Source: DAMCAP01 sp032059445
GTDB taxonomy: Bacteria > Bacillota > Clostridia > Oscillospirales > Ruminococcaceae
Length of the DNA stretch: 64,000 nucleotides
Reading direction: 5' to 3'
Assembly: GCA_032059445.1 (NCBI GenBank)
Contig: DAMCAP010000008.1
Location: 32,413-96,412, forward strand
Positions 43,610-53,620 of this stretch are shown here, piece after piece. The notes beneath the pieces were generated by a model. It was not told the DNA's origin and made no database searches. It worked only from the letters and a program-made list of their open reading frames with translations. A program made the translations under genes and the position numbers. Each line of letters starts with the position of its first letter. The first letter of the stretch is position 1.

Positions 43610-45643
43610 CGTCTAAGCTCCTTATAATAGGTGACAACTCAAGCTGCACCTTACCGCTGTGTGGGTTAATCGCCAGATACCTACCCTCCTTGCCCTCGGC
43701 AATCAAGAGCAGGCCTCTCTCTAGCATGATCTCTATACATAATATAAACTTTAAGTAGTTAATGTCCTTACATTGGCACTTAAAATATATAGCAGGCAGA
43801 TGATAAATTATACGTCCGATTTTTTTCATCATCCGATAGATCACTGCGATTTCGTCACGCAGTGGTATGTATTGCTTGCCCTTGAGCTCGCCTCTGTAGT
43901 AATTATCCATCAGAGTGCAGCTATCAAAATACTCCTCTTGGTCTAGTCCAGAAGGTCGCAGATCTATCCCCTTAAGGGTCACTCTGCGCTGATTGTTGTA
44001 GACATTGATGCAGGCACTAAATGCAACATCCACTACATCTCCCTCACTCAAGATCAATTGATCGCGCCGAGTTGCAAAGAACAGCACAGTAAATTGTGTA
44101 CCATCCTTGCTAAGGAGAAGTCGCTGATGCTTGTCTTCAGACATGCCTACGATTTTTTCGAGGATAGCACCTCTTACACAGAGGTTTGGTTTTTCGTTGC
44201 CGGCGCCAAAAGGCTCCAGCACGTCCAGTCCTTCTATATTTTCAAGGGACAGATCATTTACGTTACACTCATAGTGGATTGAAATGCTATCAACTGGCAT
44301 TTTATAGTAACGGTCCTTGGCAAAGGCATTAATTGCCCTGCGGAAGTCACCGATATGCTCTTTTTTAAGGGAAAATCCCGCAGCCATCGGGTGGCCACCG
44401 TACTTACTGAGATACTCGCAGCAATGGAAGACTGCTTCGATCAAAGAAAACCCCTCGATGCTTCTTCCCGAAGCCTTTGCATCTTCACCATCCATACAAA
44501 TGATAATGCAGGGCTTGCCAAATCGGTTGACCAGCCTTGAGCAAACGATCCCAACGATACCAGCATTCCAGCCCTCGCCGCTAAACACCAGCACGCGGTC
44601 ACCGAGCAGCTGTGGGTCAGCAGCGATTTGCGCAGATATATCATCGATCACTTGCTTCTCGAGTTGCTTTCGCTGACTGTTATAGCCTTCCATCTGTGTG
44701 ATGATTTCATCTGCTTCCGAATCTCGCTCGGTAAGCAGAAGCAATACCGCTATTTCGGCACAGTCAATACGCCCCGCCGCGTTGATACGAGGTGCTAGTC
44801 CAAAGCTTATTGATTCGCTGTTGAGTGCAGTAGTGTCTAANNNNNNNNNNCTAACCCCGCCATATCCATGAGCTTTTTGATGCCTACCCGATGGGTATTT
44901 GCCAGGTTTTCTAGTCCCCGCTTTACAAAGAAGCGATTTTCATCTCGTAGCTCAACCACATCGGCAACTGTACCAATTGTAAGCAGATCAGCATATTCCT
45001 CAAGCATATCATAGCCTTCTTCATCAGAATCCAAGGCACAGATTAACTTAAAAACCACACCCGCCCCACACAATTGCTTAAAGGGGTAAGGGCAATCAGG
45101 CTGATGAGGGTTGATGATTGCATCGGCAACGGGTAAAACATCCCTTGGTGTATGGTGATCTGTTATTACCAGCTTTATACCAAGCTGGGCTACAAGCTTA
45201 GCTTCTTCGATAGCGCTGATCCCGTTGTCTACCGTGATAATCAGCTGGATACCCAAAGCATGTAGGTTACGAATTGCATCTTGACTAATACCATAGCCCT
45301 CTCCCTCACGGTTCGGGATATAAAATATTACATCTGCGCCAACCTGGGTCAGATAATGATAAAGCATTGCCGTAGCAGTAACCCCATCGCAATCATAATC
45401 GCCAAAGATAGCAATCTTCTCACCAAGCTGCACCGATTGCAGAATAATTTCTACAGCTTTGTCCATACCACGCATCAGGTAAGGATCGTGAAGCTTATAG
45501 GTACTGCGAAAAAAGGTGTCGATCTGCCCAGCATCTAGCCCACGAGAGCACATTACACCGCTAACCATAGGAGAGAGCCGATACTTCTCCGCCAAACTAC
45601 CTGCCAAAGCTTGGTCACTTTCAGCATATTTCCAAAATTTCAA
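43599..45643 (-). CDS. recJ: Single-stranded-DNA-specific exonuclease RecJ
   Basis: The 5'-3' exonuclease shows the DHH domain (AIFGDYDCDGVTATAML, TVDNGISA, VITDHHTP), the DHHA1 part (FSGEGWNAGIVGIVCSRLVN, GGHPMAAGFSL) and a C-terminal OB-fold. The start is TTG 45643 after AGGGGGGAGCACA. A 10-N gap (44841-44850) lies after DMAGL. The flanks share CTAA, and overlapping them gives MAGLDTTALNSESISFGLAP, the correct spacing for RecJ. The gene is therefore intact. Confidence 0.94.
44841..44850. other. Assembly gap (10 N) inside recJ
   Basis: Placeholder gap. The flanks share CTAA, and merging them restores RecJ. Confidence 0.9.
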
Positions 45644-45768
45644 TGTGCTCCCCCCTAGTAACGATCGGTATTTTTGCATAACACATCAATATCTACGCTA
45701 TTTTCCTGTAGAAATCGACTATATTTTATTATTTTACCATTTTATATGTGCAATTTCAATAGATTTTA

Positions 45769-47361
45769 TCAGTCCTTGCTGGGGCAGTAGCGGGAGATAA
45801 CCGCTTCTGCCACTCGAATTCCATCTACAGCCGCACTCATGATGCCTCCTGCATAGCCGGCACCCTCGCCGCAGGGGTACAGCCCCTCTAATGCAATAGA
45901 GCAGAGATTATCTCCACGCAAGATCCTCACCGGCGAGGAGGTACGAGTTTCGACTCCGGTCAGCACACTATCATGAGCGTCAAATCCCGGCAGGCGGCGG
46001 CCAAACATAGGTAGAGCTTTTGTGATCATCTCGCTAACAACAGGTGGCAACACCTCTCGGAGCGATCTTTCTTCAACACCAAGCTGATAGCTGGGTTTTA
46101 CTCTGCTGCCAATCCTGCTATTTTTATCTCCCAAAAATCCTCCCACACTCTGGGCAGGGGCACGATAATTGCTGCCTCCCGCCACAAAAGCAGCTTGCTC
46201 TAGATGCCGCTGAAAGCGAATGCCATCGCGCCAGCTAGTGCCAAAATCCTCAGCTGATACCGATACCACCAAGGCGGAATTTGCATTGGGCAGATCTCTG
46301 GCGTATTCGCTCATGCCGTTGGTAACGACTCCTCCTTCTTCGGAAGAAGACGCCACCACCGTACCACCCGGGCACATGCAGAAGGTGTATGCCGCACGAT
46401 CTCCCTCACGATACGAGAGCTGATACTCCCCTACCGGCAGCTTGGGATGCCCTGCATATTTACCATATAATCCCTTATCAATATCAGCTTGTAGATGCTC
46501 TATCCGCACGCCCACCGAAAAAGCCTTACTCTCCATAGGTAGCCCACAGGCCGCCAAAGCCTCAAAGGTATCTCGTGCACTGTGGCCGATAGCTGCAATC
46601 AGCACACCGGCAGGCAGCTCACCTTGATCAGTTTTGACTGCCTGCAATGCACCGCCACTCTGTACGATCCCTGTTAGCTTACGATGAAACAAAACTTCTC
46701 CACCTAGCTCGCAGATTTCTTGACGGATAGACTTAACAATGCCCCTAAGCTGATCGGTACCGATGTGGGGCTTGGCTTTGATCAAAACAGCCTCAGGCGC
46801 ACCATGATGCACAAGCTCCTCCAGCACATAGCGGCACCGAGCATCGCCGATCCTTGTGGTCAGCTTGCCATCAGAGAATGTACCTGCACCCCCCTCGCCA
46901 TATTGCACATTGCTGTCGGGGTCTAGTCTTCCTCCCTGCCAAAATCCCTCAACTGCCTTAACTCTTGCATCCACATCGGCTCCCCGCTCCAATACAATCG
47001 GGCGATAGCCAAGCCGCGCAAGCATGAGTGCAGCAAACATCCCCGCAGGGCCAAAGCCTGCAATCACAGGGCGCGCCGCCAGAGGAGTAGTACCAGGAGA
47101 TAGTGAAAGCTTCACCGAGTCCTTAAAGATAACGGAACTATCTTTTAGAGTCTCAACCAGCTTTTGCTCGTCACCATCAAGGTTAAAAGCTACTGAGCTT
47201 ACAAATTTGATTTCTCCTTTGCGTGCGTCGACCGAACGTTTGGCAATTGCGGCAAAAGTGATGGTTTCTTTAGCCTTCCCTAGTTTCTGAGCAGCTTTTT
47301 GCAAAATTTCTTCTTCCGTTGTTTCTATAGAAGTCGCGATACCGCTGACGATTATTGACAT
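45769..47361 (-). CDS. FAD-dependent oxidoreductase (uncharacterised flavoprotein)
   Basis: The 530-residue protein has a small N-terminal domain (residues 1-95), then a dinucleotide-binding motif AGFGPAGMFAALMLARLGYR, GEGGAGTFSDGKLTTRI, and a C-terminal LYPCGEGAGYAGGIMSAAVD that closes the FAD site. It belongs to a family of FAD-dependent proteins common in anaerobic Bacillota, with no known substrate. It lies downstream of cdaR with about 70 nt and a hairpin between. Confidence 0.85.
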   Translation of the reverse strand: MSIIVSGIATSIETTEEEILQKAAQKLGKAKETITFAAIAKRSVDARKGEIKFVSSVAFNLDGDEQKLVETLKDSSVIFKDSVKLSLSPGTTPLAARPVIAGFGPAGMFAALMLARLGYRPIVLERGADVDARVKAVEGFWQGGRLDPDSNVQYGEGGAGTFSDGKLTTRIGDARCRYVLEELVHHGAPEAVLIKAKPHIGTDQLRGIVKSIRQEICELGGEVLFHRKLTGIVQSGGALQAVKTDQGELPAGVLIAAIGHSARDTFEALAACGLPMESKAFSVGVRIEHLQADIDKGLYGKYAGHPKLPVGEYQLSYREGDRAAYTFCMCPGGTVVASSSEEGGVVTNGMSEYARDLPNANSALVVSVSAEDFGTSWRDGIRFQRHLEQAAFVAGGSNYRAPAQSVGGFLGDKNSRIGSRVKPSYQLGVEERSLREVLPPVVSEMITKALPMFGRRLPGFDAHDSVLTGVETRTSSPVRILRGDNLCSIALEGLYPCGEGAGYAGGIMSAAVDGIRVAEAVISRYCPSKD

Positions 47362-47394
47362 GTTTCACCTCATAATGATTGTAACAAACAGCTC

Positions 47395-47435
47395 AAACTA
47401 AATGAAGTCTGTCAGAGACAGACTTCCCTTAGTTT
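47395..47435 (-). repeat. Long hairpin at the end of cdaR
   Basis: AAACTAA and GAAGTCTGTC pair with their complements around a 2x2 mismatch (17 bp in total, 3-nt loop). It overlaps the cdaR stop codon and is not followed by a T-run on the minus strand. Confidence 0.7.
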
Positions 47436-48681
47436 ATTTATTCTTGACTGTAATGACTGCACTGTATTCCCCAAATGCCCAGCTTTTTTGACTGTTTTGA
47501 ATGGAGATTTTAACAGGCACCACCATTTGCCCTACTCTGATATCGATGGACGATACATCGATCTCTGCCAGTATATCCTGGGGAGTTATCTTATCGATAT
47601 CTGCCTTGGGGCCATAGATCTCCACATCGTAGATCACCTTAGTGTTTGTGACGATGTTGTAGTCCGTCGGTAGGTTGATTAAGCGAATGTCGCTTACCTT
47701 GTATTTCTTACTGATATACCCTTGATTCGCAAACTCCACCGATACATCTTGCACATTATCCACCGATATATAGCCGGTCGGCAACACAGCGCCATAATAC
47801 ACCGACATATCAGGGGTAAGCTCTCTCATATCGATATAGCCTAGATGGATCTCATATAGGTTGTCGATCATTTCAGCAGGGCCTGCAATCTCCAGTGTTT
47901 GTGGAGCAATGGTATAATGTAATGACTCCATATCAAAGCCCGACGGTAAGTTGGTAAAGCCGATTGTTACAGGTACTTCCTTTTTCTTTAAGACTGGTAC
48001 CGTTACAGAGGTCTTGTTGATATCTGGCTCTAAGAAGTCTGATTTTACCTTCTCACCGCTGGCATCGAGTATGTTGATCTCCCGTTCAAAGGTAGCGGTG
48101 TTTTTTATAGGGGTGTCCATGCCAATTTTGACCACACAGCGAGAAATTTTATCAAGCTCTCCCGATGGCCCTGTAATAAGCACTTCCTTAGGGCTGACAT
48201 ATTCCTGATTCATGATATACCCCTCAGGGATACTAAAGCCCTCAAGCTCAACCTCAATGGGGAATTTCTTTGATACAATATGGTCAAAGCGCACCTCGAC
48301 TGTAGCAGGCTTTAAATTGATAATATCAAAGCCCTTGCGCTTATAATCATAGCCCTCCAGCCTAAGCTGATAGGTGCCTGGCTTGGTCACACTGGATAAT
48401 ACCGCTCTAATTTCGATATCTTCGGCAGATAAATTACCAACAACCGCACGCTCACCCATAACATCTACATCAATTACGATGTCATCCTTCAGCAGTGGGG
48501 AGAGCCCAAGCCTACCGGCTCCGCTCTCGGTAATGTTAATCTCTACTGGCACGTTGCGTACCGTATCCACCGACTCTTTATCTTCGCTAACTACGCCCAG
48601 CCACAATATTACAGAGCAAAGCAGCGAGAAGATCATAAGTAATTGATTATTTTCTACCAGCTTACTGATTCTAAAATTCAT
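47434..48681 (-). CDS. cdaR: YbbR-like domain protein, CdaA regulator
   Basis: The 415-residue protein has an N-terminal membrane helix (LLMIFSLLCSVILWLGVVSE) and four YbbR repeats, each with patterns like VPVEINIT, FPIEVELEGFSIPEGYIMNQ and VPVTIGFTNLPSGFDM. In Bacillus CdaR modulates the diadenylate cyclase CdaA from the outer face of the membrane. Its start overlaps the cdaA stop by 4 nt. Confidence 0.93.
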   Translation of the reverse strand: MNFRISKLVENNQLLMIFSLLCSVILWLGVVSEDKESVDTVRNVPVEINITESGAGRLGLSPLLKDDIVIDVDVMGERAVVGNLSAEDIEIRAVLSSVTKPGTYQLRLEGYDYKRKGFDIINLKPATVEVRFDHIVSKKFPIEVELEGFSIPEGYIMNQEYVSPKEVLITGPSGELDKISRCVVKIGMDTPIKNTATFEREINILDASGEKVKSDFLEPDINKTSVTVPVLKKKEVPVTIGFTNLPSGFDMESLHYTIAPQTLEIAGPAEMIDNLYEIHLGYIDMRELTPDMSVYYGAVLPTGYISVDNVQDVSVEFANQGYISKKYKVSDIRLINLPTDYNIVTNTKVIYDVEIYGPKADIDKITPQDILAEIDVSSIDIRVGQMVVPVKISIQNSQKSWAFGEYSAVITVKNK

Positions 48682-49529
48682 CGCTTCACCTTCATAAACA
48701 TCTGCCTTTTGGTCTGTGTTTCGTCTTTCTCTACGATCAGTAAGGAAGTCAGATCCTGCATGAGCTGCGTAGAGGTGTATCCTCGTTTTAGCTTGCCATT
48801 TACCGCCATAGAAATCATGCCTGTTTCTTCCGAAACTACCAGCACGACCGCATCAGAATTCTCACTCATACCCAAGGCAGCTCTATGCCTTGTACCAAGC
48901 TCTTTGCCGATCTCATAATTATCGGATAAAGGCAAAAAGCAACCCGCTGCATAGAGCTTCGCATTTCTTACAATCATTGCGCCGTCGTGCAAAGGGGAAT
49001 TTGGGAAAAACACATTACCGATCATCTCGGCGCTGGGGATACAATCGATCACCGTACCGGTTTTGATGATTTCACCAAGTATGCTCTCCCGCTCAATTAC
49101 CACAAGTGCGCCGATCTTTTGGAGCGACAATGAAGCAAAGGCCGCGCCGATCGCTTCGATAGCTGCCTTCCAGCGTGTGGCATCATCATCAGAGGTAGCA
49201 GTCGAAAACAACCCCAGATTATAAAGGTTGGTACGCCCTACCTGCTCGAGAGCACGCCTAAGCTCCGGTTGAAACACAACCAATAAAGCCAGTGCTCCGA
49301 TTTGCAGCACGTTTTTCATAATAAACGTCATGGTTTGTAGGCGCAGGGTACTAGCAAAGAGGTTTAGCATAATCAAAGCACCCAAGCCTTTGACCAGCTG
49401 CACCGCTCTGGTATCTCTTACAAGCTTGATCGCCTGATAAATCAGATAGGCGACCATAAGTATGTCTGCAATATCTATAATGGATATAGTTTTTACAGTA
49501 CCGATAAACCACTCTATAAAATTAAACAT
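48678..49529 (-). CDS. cdaA: Diadenylate cyclase CdaA
   Basis: The 283-residue membrane enzyme makes c-di-AMP from two ATP. Three N-terminal helices (from IDIADILMVAYLIYQ) lead into the DAC domain with catalytic DGA (SPLHDGAMIVRNAKLYAAGC) and RHR (GTRHRAALGMSE). c-di-AMP controls potassium, osmolyte and wall homeostasis. The glmM gene that usually follows cdaA-cdaR is absent; a flavoprotein gene is next. Confidence 0.96.
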   Translation of the reverse strand: MFNFIEWFIGTVKTISIIDIADILMVAYLIYQAIKLVRDTRAVQLVKGLGALIMLNLFASTLRLQTMTFIMKNVLQIGALALLVVFQPELRRALEQVGRTNLYNLGLFSTATSDDDATRWKAAIEAIGAAFASLSLQKIGALVVIERESILGEIIKTGTVIDCIPSAEMIGNVFFPNSPLHDGAMIVRNAKLYAAGCFLPLSDNYEIGKELGTRHRAALGMSENSDAVVLVVSEETGMISMAVNGKLKRGYTSTQLMQDLTSLLIVEKDETQTKRQMFMKVKR

Positions 49530-49584
49530 TATCCACCTCGCTGTGCAACTACAAATAATGTTGAAGTATCAAAAATCTATAGTC

Positions 49585-49613
49585 AGTATAGCATATTTTT
49601 TATAACACTACAA
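49585..49613 (-). promoter_or_regulatory. Promoter of the cdaA-cdaR operon
   Basis: Minus strand TTGTAG, 17 nt, TATACT with an extended TG (TGCTATACT), about 55 nt before cdaA. Confidence 0.5.
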
Positions 49614-49743
49614 CATATTTATCAACTGGTTCCTCAAAAACTACCTGCCAAAAAGCCAGCAAGATCAATGCTATCTTTAGAGTGATCTCCACAACCTGTC
49701 AGATGTCTTGCTGCTAAAAACGTCATCTTTTCCCGCGATGCTC

Positions 49744-50220
49744 TTACTGCAATTTCTCCAGCAAGCATACTGCATGCGCTCTGATGCCCTCACCGCTGCC
49801 TGTAAAGCCAAACCCCTCTTCTGTAGTTGCTTTTACATTTACATCTTCTAGCGAAACACCGCAAGTGGCTGCCAGCTTACTGCGCATTTGATCCATGTAG
49901 GGAACAAGCTTTGGGGCTTGCGCAATAATAGTACAATCAACATTCCCCACCCGATACCCACGATCTGCAATTAACTTAATAACCTGCTCCAATAGTTTCA
50001 GGCTATCTGCTCCCAGATAAGCAGGGTCACTATCGGGGAATATCCTGCCGATATCTCCTAGAGCACAAGCACCGAGCAGAGCATCCATCACGCAGTGCAG
50101 TGCTACATCTGCGTCAGAGTGGCCTAGCAGCCCTTTGCTATATGGTATCTCTACGCCGCAGAGGATCAGCTTCCGACCCTCTACCAGCTTATGTACGTCG
50201 TAACCATGTCCTATTCTCAC
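49744..50220 (-). CDS. ispF: 2-C-methyl-D-erythritol 2,4-cyclodiphosphate synthase
   Basis: The 158-residue enzyme of the MEP isoprenoid pathway has metal ligands Asp8 and His10 (GHGYDVHKL), HSDADVALHCVMDALLGA and the C-terminal NVKATTEEGFGFTGSGEGI. It overlaps ispD by 4 nt. Confidence 0.97.
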   Translation of the reverse strand: MRIGHGYDVHKLVEGRKLILCGVEIPYSKGLLGHSDADVALHCVMDALLGACALGDIGRIFPDSDPAYLGADSLKLLEQVIKLIADRGYRVGNVDCTIIAQAPKLVPYMDQMRSKLAATCGVSLEDVNVKATTEEGFGFTGSGEGIRAHAVCLLEKLQ

Positions 50221-50906
50221 CGATGATCCTCCCTGTTTATCAGTAATTTAGCTATGCCGATATCCTCAGGGGTAGTAAGCTTGATGTTGGTATACTCCCC
50301 CTCTACGATATATACCCGCTCGCCCATAGCCTCAATTAGCTGGCAGTCATCGGTATACTCGGTCTTTGCTTGCTCACATGCACGCAGGTATAGCGCCTTC
50401 TCAAAAACCTGCGGGGTCTGGATACTATACAGCTTCTCCCTCGGCGGTGTACCGGTCACGATGCCCTCTTCTACAACTTTAATGGTATCCTTTACTGGTA
50501 CTGCGGCGGTAACTGCACCATGGATAGCGCAGGCGGTAAGCGCTCGGGTGATCAACTGATCGCTGACAAGAGGTCGCCCTCCATCATGGATGCATAAGTA
50601 TGCTGTATCTATTGGGGCAGCCGCTACACCCTTGAGCACCGACTGCTGTCTTGAAGCGCCTCCGCTTACCACAGCCGAGACTTTATCAGCTTTTAGCATT
50701 CGGACTAGCTCCTGTACTGCCCCAATGCTCTCAGTACGGGTTACCAGCACAATATGATCCACCAAGTCGTTTTTTTGAAACTTATCAATTGTATGTGCCA
50801 ATACAGGCTGCTTGCCTAGTTCTATAAAGCACTTATCTAAGCCCCCCATGCGCGTAGAGCTCCCAGCGGCCACAAGAATTGCGGTTGTTTTTTTACCGTA
50901 TAGCAT
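50217..50906 (-). CDS. ispD: 2-C-methyl-D-erythritol 4-phosphate cytidylyltransferase
   Basis: The 229-residue enzyme couples CTP with methylerythritol phosphate. It has the glycine-rich CTP site ILVAAGSSTRMGGLDKCF, CIHDGGRPLVS, VPVKDTIKVV and a C-terminal IKLTTPEDIGIA. With ispF it forms a two-gene operon, so the organism uses the MEP pathway. Confidence 0.97.
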   Translation of the reverse strand: MLYGKKTTAILVAAGSSTRMGGLDKCFIELGKQPVLAHTIDKFQKNDLVDHIVLVTRTESIGAVQELVRMLKADKVSAVVSGGASRQQSVLKGVAAAPIDTAYLCIHDGGRPLVSDQLITRALTACAIHGAVTAAVPVKDTIKVVEEGIVTGTPPREKLYSIQTPQVFEKALYLRACEQAKTEYTDDCQLIEAMGERVYIVEGEYTNIKLTTPEDIGIAKLLINREDHR

Positions 50907-51002
50907 AGTTTACCTCATTGTGTCAGTAATAATCAGTGGTGCCCTCTCAATCTGAGAAGACACCACCTTATTGAATCATACATTTAGGTGCATAAGCAGA
51001 GC

Positions 51003-51779
51003 TTAATCGTCCATGACTTCCGCCCGAAGGTCATCTGCTGTCGATGCTCCATCCTCTTGATCATCAAAAGACTCAAGTAAAGCCTGAAGCTTTGCAGTAC
51101 TGCTACCTAAAGCAACGTCATAGTTAACCGAATGATCGATGGAATTTACCACAATATCCATGTTATCCAGCTTGTCGCTGATCGTTTTAGTTAGATCCAG
51201 CAGGAACTTCCGCCCCATAGCCAGCTGATGACGCAATGCGGAGATATCGTGATTAATTGCGATGAGCTTATTTTCTGCTTCTTTTACAATATCACGGCTC
51301 TTTAGTTGCGCACGCTCGATAATATTACCCGCGTTTGCCTTAGCCTCTAGCATGATTGCGCCGACATTTTCTTTTAAATCGTCAAACTTCTTGGCCTTCG
51401 CAGCCAAGGCTCTCATGCGCTCTTCTACTTCGCCACTTTGGTTTCTAAGCTCATTTAGCTGGCGATCCCGCTCATTGATGATCACCCGCTGGGAGGCCAG
51501 CTCAAGATTTAAGTCATTTATGGTGATATTTAAGTTACCAACCCGGTTTTGCTCCTCATACAGTCGATTTTCCATCACGGCGAGCTTCTTATCATTGCTA
51601 TCAAGCCGGGCAGTAAGATCACTATTCGCAGCTTCCAGCTCAGTGTTCTTTTTTTCTAGCTGGCTTACGGTATATTCGTAGGACTCCCTGATAGATTGGA
51701 TATATGACAAAACCTGACGTTTCTCATATCCACCAAATTTGCTGGCTTTGGATAAGGTTGTTTCATCTACGTTAACCAT
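51003..51779 (-). CDS. DivIVA-like coiled-coil protein
   Basis: The 258-residue protein begins with KASKFGGYEKRQVLSYIQSI, which resembles the membrane-binding N-terminal motif of DivIVA/GpsB proteins. It continues with a long coiled coil (residues 35-150) and a more variable, acidic C-terminus. DivIVA proteins mark curved membranes at poles and septa and recruit partners. The match is by pattern and not by strong identity. The start is ATG 51779 after AAAGGAGCGGATGTC. It stands upstream of ispD. Confidence 0.6.
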   Translation of the reverse strand: MVNVDETTLSKASKFGGYEKRQVLSYIQSIRESYEYTVSQLEKKNTELEAANSDLTARLDSNDKKLAVMENRLYEEQNRVGNLNITINDLNLELASQRVIINERDRQLNELRNQSGEVEERMRALAAKAKKFDDLKENVGAIMLEAKANAGNIIERAQLKSRDIVKEAENKLIAINHDISALRHQLAMGRKFLLDLTKTISDKLDNMDIVVNSIDHSVNYDVALGSSTAKLQALLESFDDQEDGASTADDLRAEVMDD

Positions 51780-52035
51780 GACATCCGCTCCTTTTGTTAT
51801 TCCTTTTCGTGACATCCCCATATATGCTCAAAACAGCCGTGATACAGCTCAGATTCTGCTGTGATATGAAATATGCTGTAAACCTCACCAGTGGCTTGAT
51901 ATTGCCCCTAATTTAAGAATATAACCCAACATAAAAATACCTAAATTTATTATACCATTAAATTATAAAAAAGGTAATCACTAAACACAATAAATTTTTA
52001 TCAAATCTTTAGGTGAATCTCCTGATAAACTGCTG

Positions 52036-53022
52036 CTAGAGCATTTCTTTGATCAGTTGCTCCCTAGATTTCATATGTAAGTAATACGGCGGGATGTCAA
52101 AGGGAGTGTATCCACCAGTCTTCCCCTCAAGGTATAGCCTGTGAGCTGCCCGTGCAAAAGCTACCAGCACATTGGCTGTAAACTCTGGGTTGGAATCAAG
52201 CTTAAGCGCAAACTCCATGACCTGTGTGTTATTACCTTCGCCGGTTATGCCGCTACGAAATACAAAACCTGCATGAGGCATCTTGCCATGATTTTCCCTT
52301 AGCTCATCTTGAGAAATAAACTCTACACTTGTATCGTACTCCGCAAAATAATTAGGCATCGATGTAATATCATTCTTAATTTTTTCGGTATCTGTTTCAG
52401 GCTTGGCTACCACATAGCATTCCCTCGTATGTTTTTGTCGCGTAGTGAGTGCGGGCTCCTCCCCTCTGCGTACTGCTTCTACTGCCTCAGCAACTGGCAC
52501 GGTATATTGTATCGCATCCTGCACTCCCTCTACCCTTCTGACTGCATCTGAATGCCCTTGACTGACCCCTCTGCCCCAGAAGGTATAATCGCTGCCCACA
52601 GGCAATGACGCACCACCAAGCAGACGCATCATCGAAAACAGCCCAGGATCCCATCCGCATGAAATAAGTGCTACTTTGCCTCCAGCCGAGGCGCTTTTAC
52701 TCATTGCAGCTAGATACTCAGGTATTTTGGCATGGGTGTCAAAGCTATCTACCGTATTAAAGCCGCAAGCTAAGGCAGGCCCTTGCTGGGGCAGATCACA
52801 CAGTGAACCACCACAGAGTATCAGTACATCAACCCTACTCTTGTAAGGTGGTATATTTTCTAATCGCTCTACCTTTACTCTGGGATTAGAGACACCAATG
52901 CTCTCGGGGTCTCTCCTAGTAAAAATGGCCACCAGCTCCATATCGGGATTTTGTCTGATTGCCGCCTCTACGCCCTTGCCTATGTTTCCATAGCCTACGA
53001 TACCAATTCGGATTTTTTCCAT
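52036..53022 (-). CDS. ddh: meso-diaminopimelate D-dehydrogenase
   Basis: The 328-residue NADPH enzyme makes meso-DAP from tetrahydrodipicolinate in one step. The N-terminal Rossmann motif IRIGIVGYGNIGKGVEAAIR, the SCGWDPGLFSMMRLLG segment and the WGRGVSQGHSDAVRRVEGV segment of the family are clear. It implies meso-DAP for peptidoglycan and supply for dipicolinate and lysine. The gene stands alone. Confidence 0.95.
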   Translation of the reverse strand: MEKIRIGIVGYGNIGKGVEAAIRQNPDMELVAIFTRRDPESIGVSNPRVKVERLENIPPYKSRVDVLILCGGSLCDLPQQGPALACGFNTVDSFDTHAKIPEYLAAMSKSASAGGKVALISCGWDPGLFSMMRLLGGASLPVGSDYTFWGRGVSQGHSDAVRRVEGVQDAIQYTVPVAEAVEAVRRGEEPALTTRQKHTRECYVVAKPETDTEKIKNDITSMPNYFAEYDTSVEFISQDELRENHGKMPHAGFVFRSGITGEGNNTQVMEFALKLDSNPEFTANVLVAFARAAHRLYLEGKTGGYTPFDIPPYYLHMKSREQLIKEML

Positions 53023-53118
53023 AGAGTCACCTCCTAATCACAATCGGGTTGCACCACAAATATAAATACCACATCTTTTTATCTATTCACTTTAAGCTTG
53101 TTCTAGTACAATTTTATG

Positions 53119-53158
53119 CAAAAAAGCAGCACCGAAGCCCAAAAAGCTTCGGTGCTGT
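53119..53158 (-). terminator. Terminator of the 53162 gene
   Basis: CAGCACCGAAGC and its complement (12 bp) with a 7-nt loop, followed on the minus strand by six T. Confidence 0.9.
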
Positions 53159-53161
53159 GCC

Positions 53162-53374
53162 TTACATAAACGGATCAGGATATTTTATGAAATATGAATT
53201 AACATAATCCTTTATATCCTCTTTAGAATACAGCGGTGGCGCATTGCTAAGAATATCTTGGCGTTTATGCCGATTCTTACCGATAAAATAGAAGGACATA
53301 GGGAGGCTTTCCTCAATGATCATTCCCAGTCTCGTTGGCATTTCTAATTCATCGAGCAATTCTTGTTCGTTCAT
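53162..53374 (-). CDS. Small hypothetical protein
   Basis: The 70-residue product starts at ATG 53374 after AAAGGAGAAACT. It has a charged start (NEQELLDELEMPTRLGMII), a basic middle (IGKNRHKRQDILSN) and an aromatic end (YVNSYFIKYPDPFM). No membrane helix or known motif is visible. A strong binding site and its own terminator support it as a real gene. I do not recognise it. Confidence 0.65.
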   Translation of the reverse strand: MNEQELLDELEMPTRLGMIIEESLPMSFYFIGKNRHKRQDILSNAPPLYSKEDIKDYVNSYFIKYPDPFM

Positions 53375-53620
53375 AGTTTCTCCTTTCACTTGCAATCCTT
53401 GGGCAAGCTTTTTAGGAATATCGAGCTATCAGCCTTCACTGCATCTACCGTCATCCTTTATACAGAGATACTAAGCCACTGAGCATCTCTCACACTATGG
53501 CTTATCCACCTCTGCGATGCATTGTTTGCGTCACTCGGAAACACTCTATCAGCATTGAACTGAAGTATAGCGTCTTTTTTACCGAATTATACAAACCAAG
53601 GCAATACTAGTATGTGAGTA

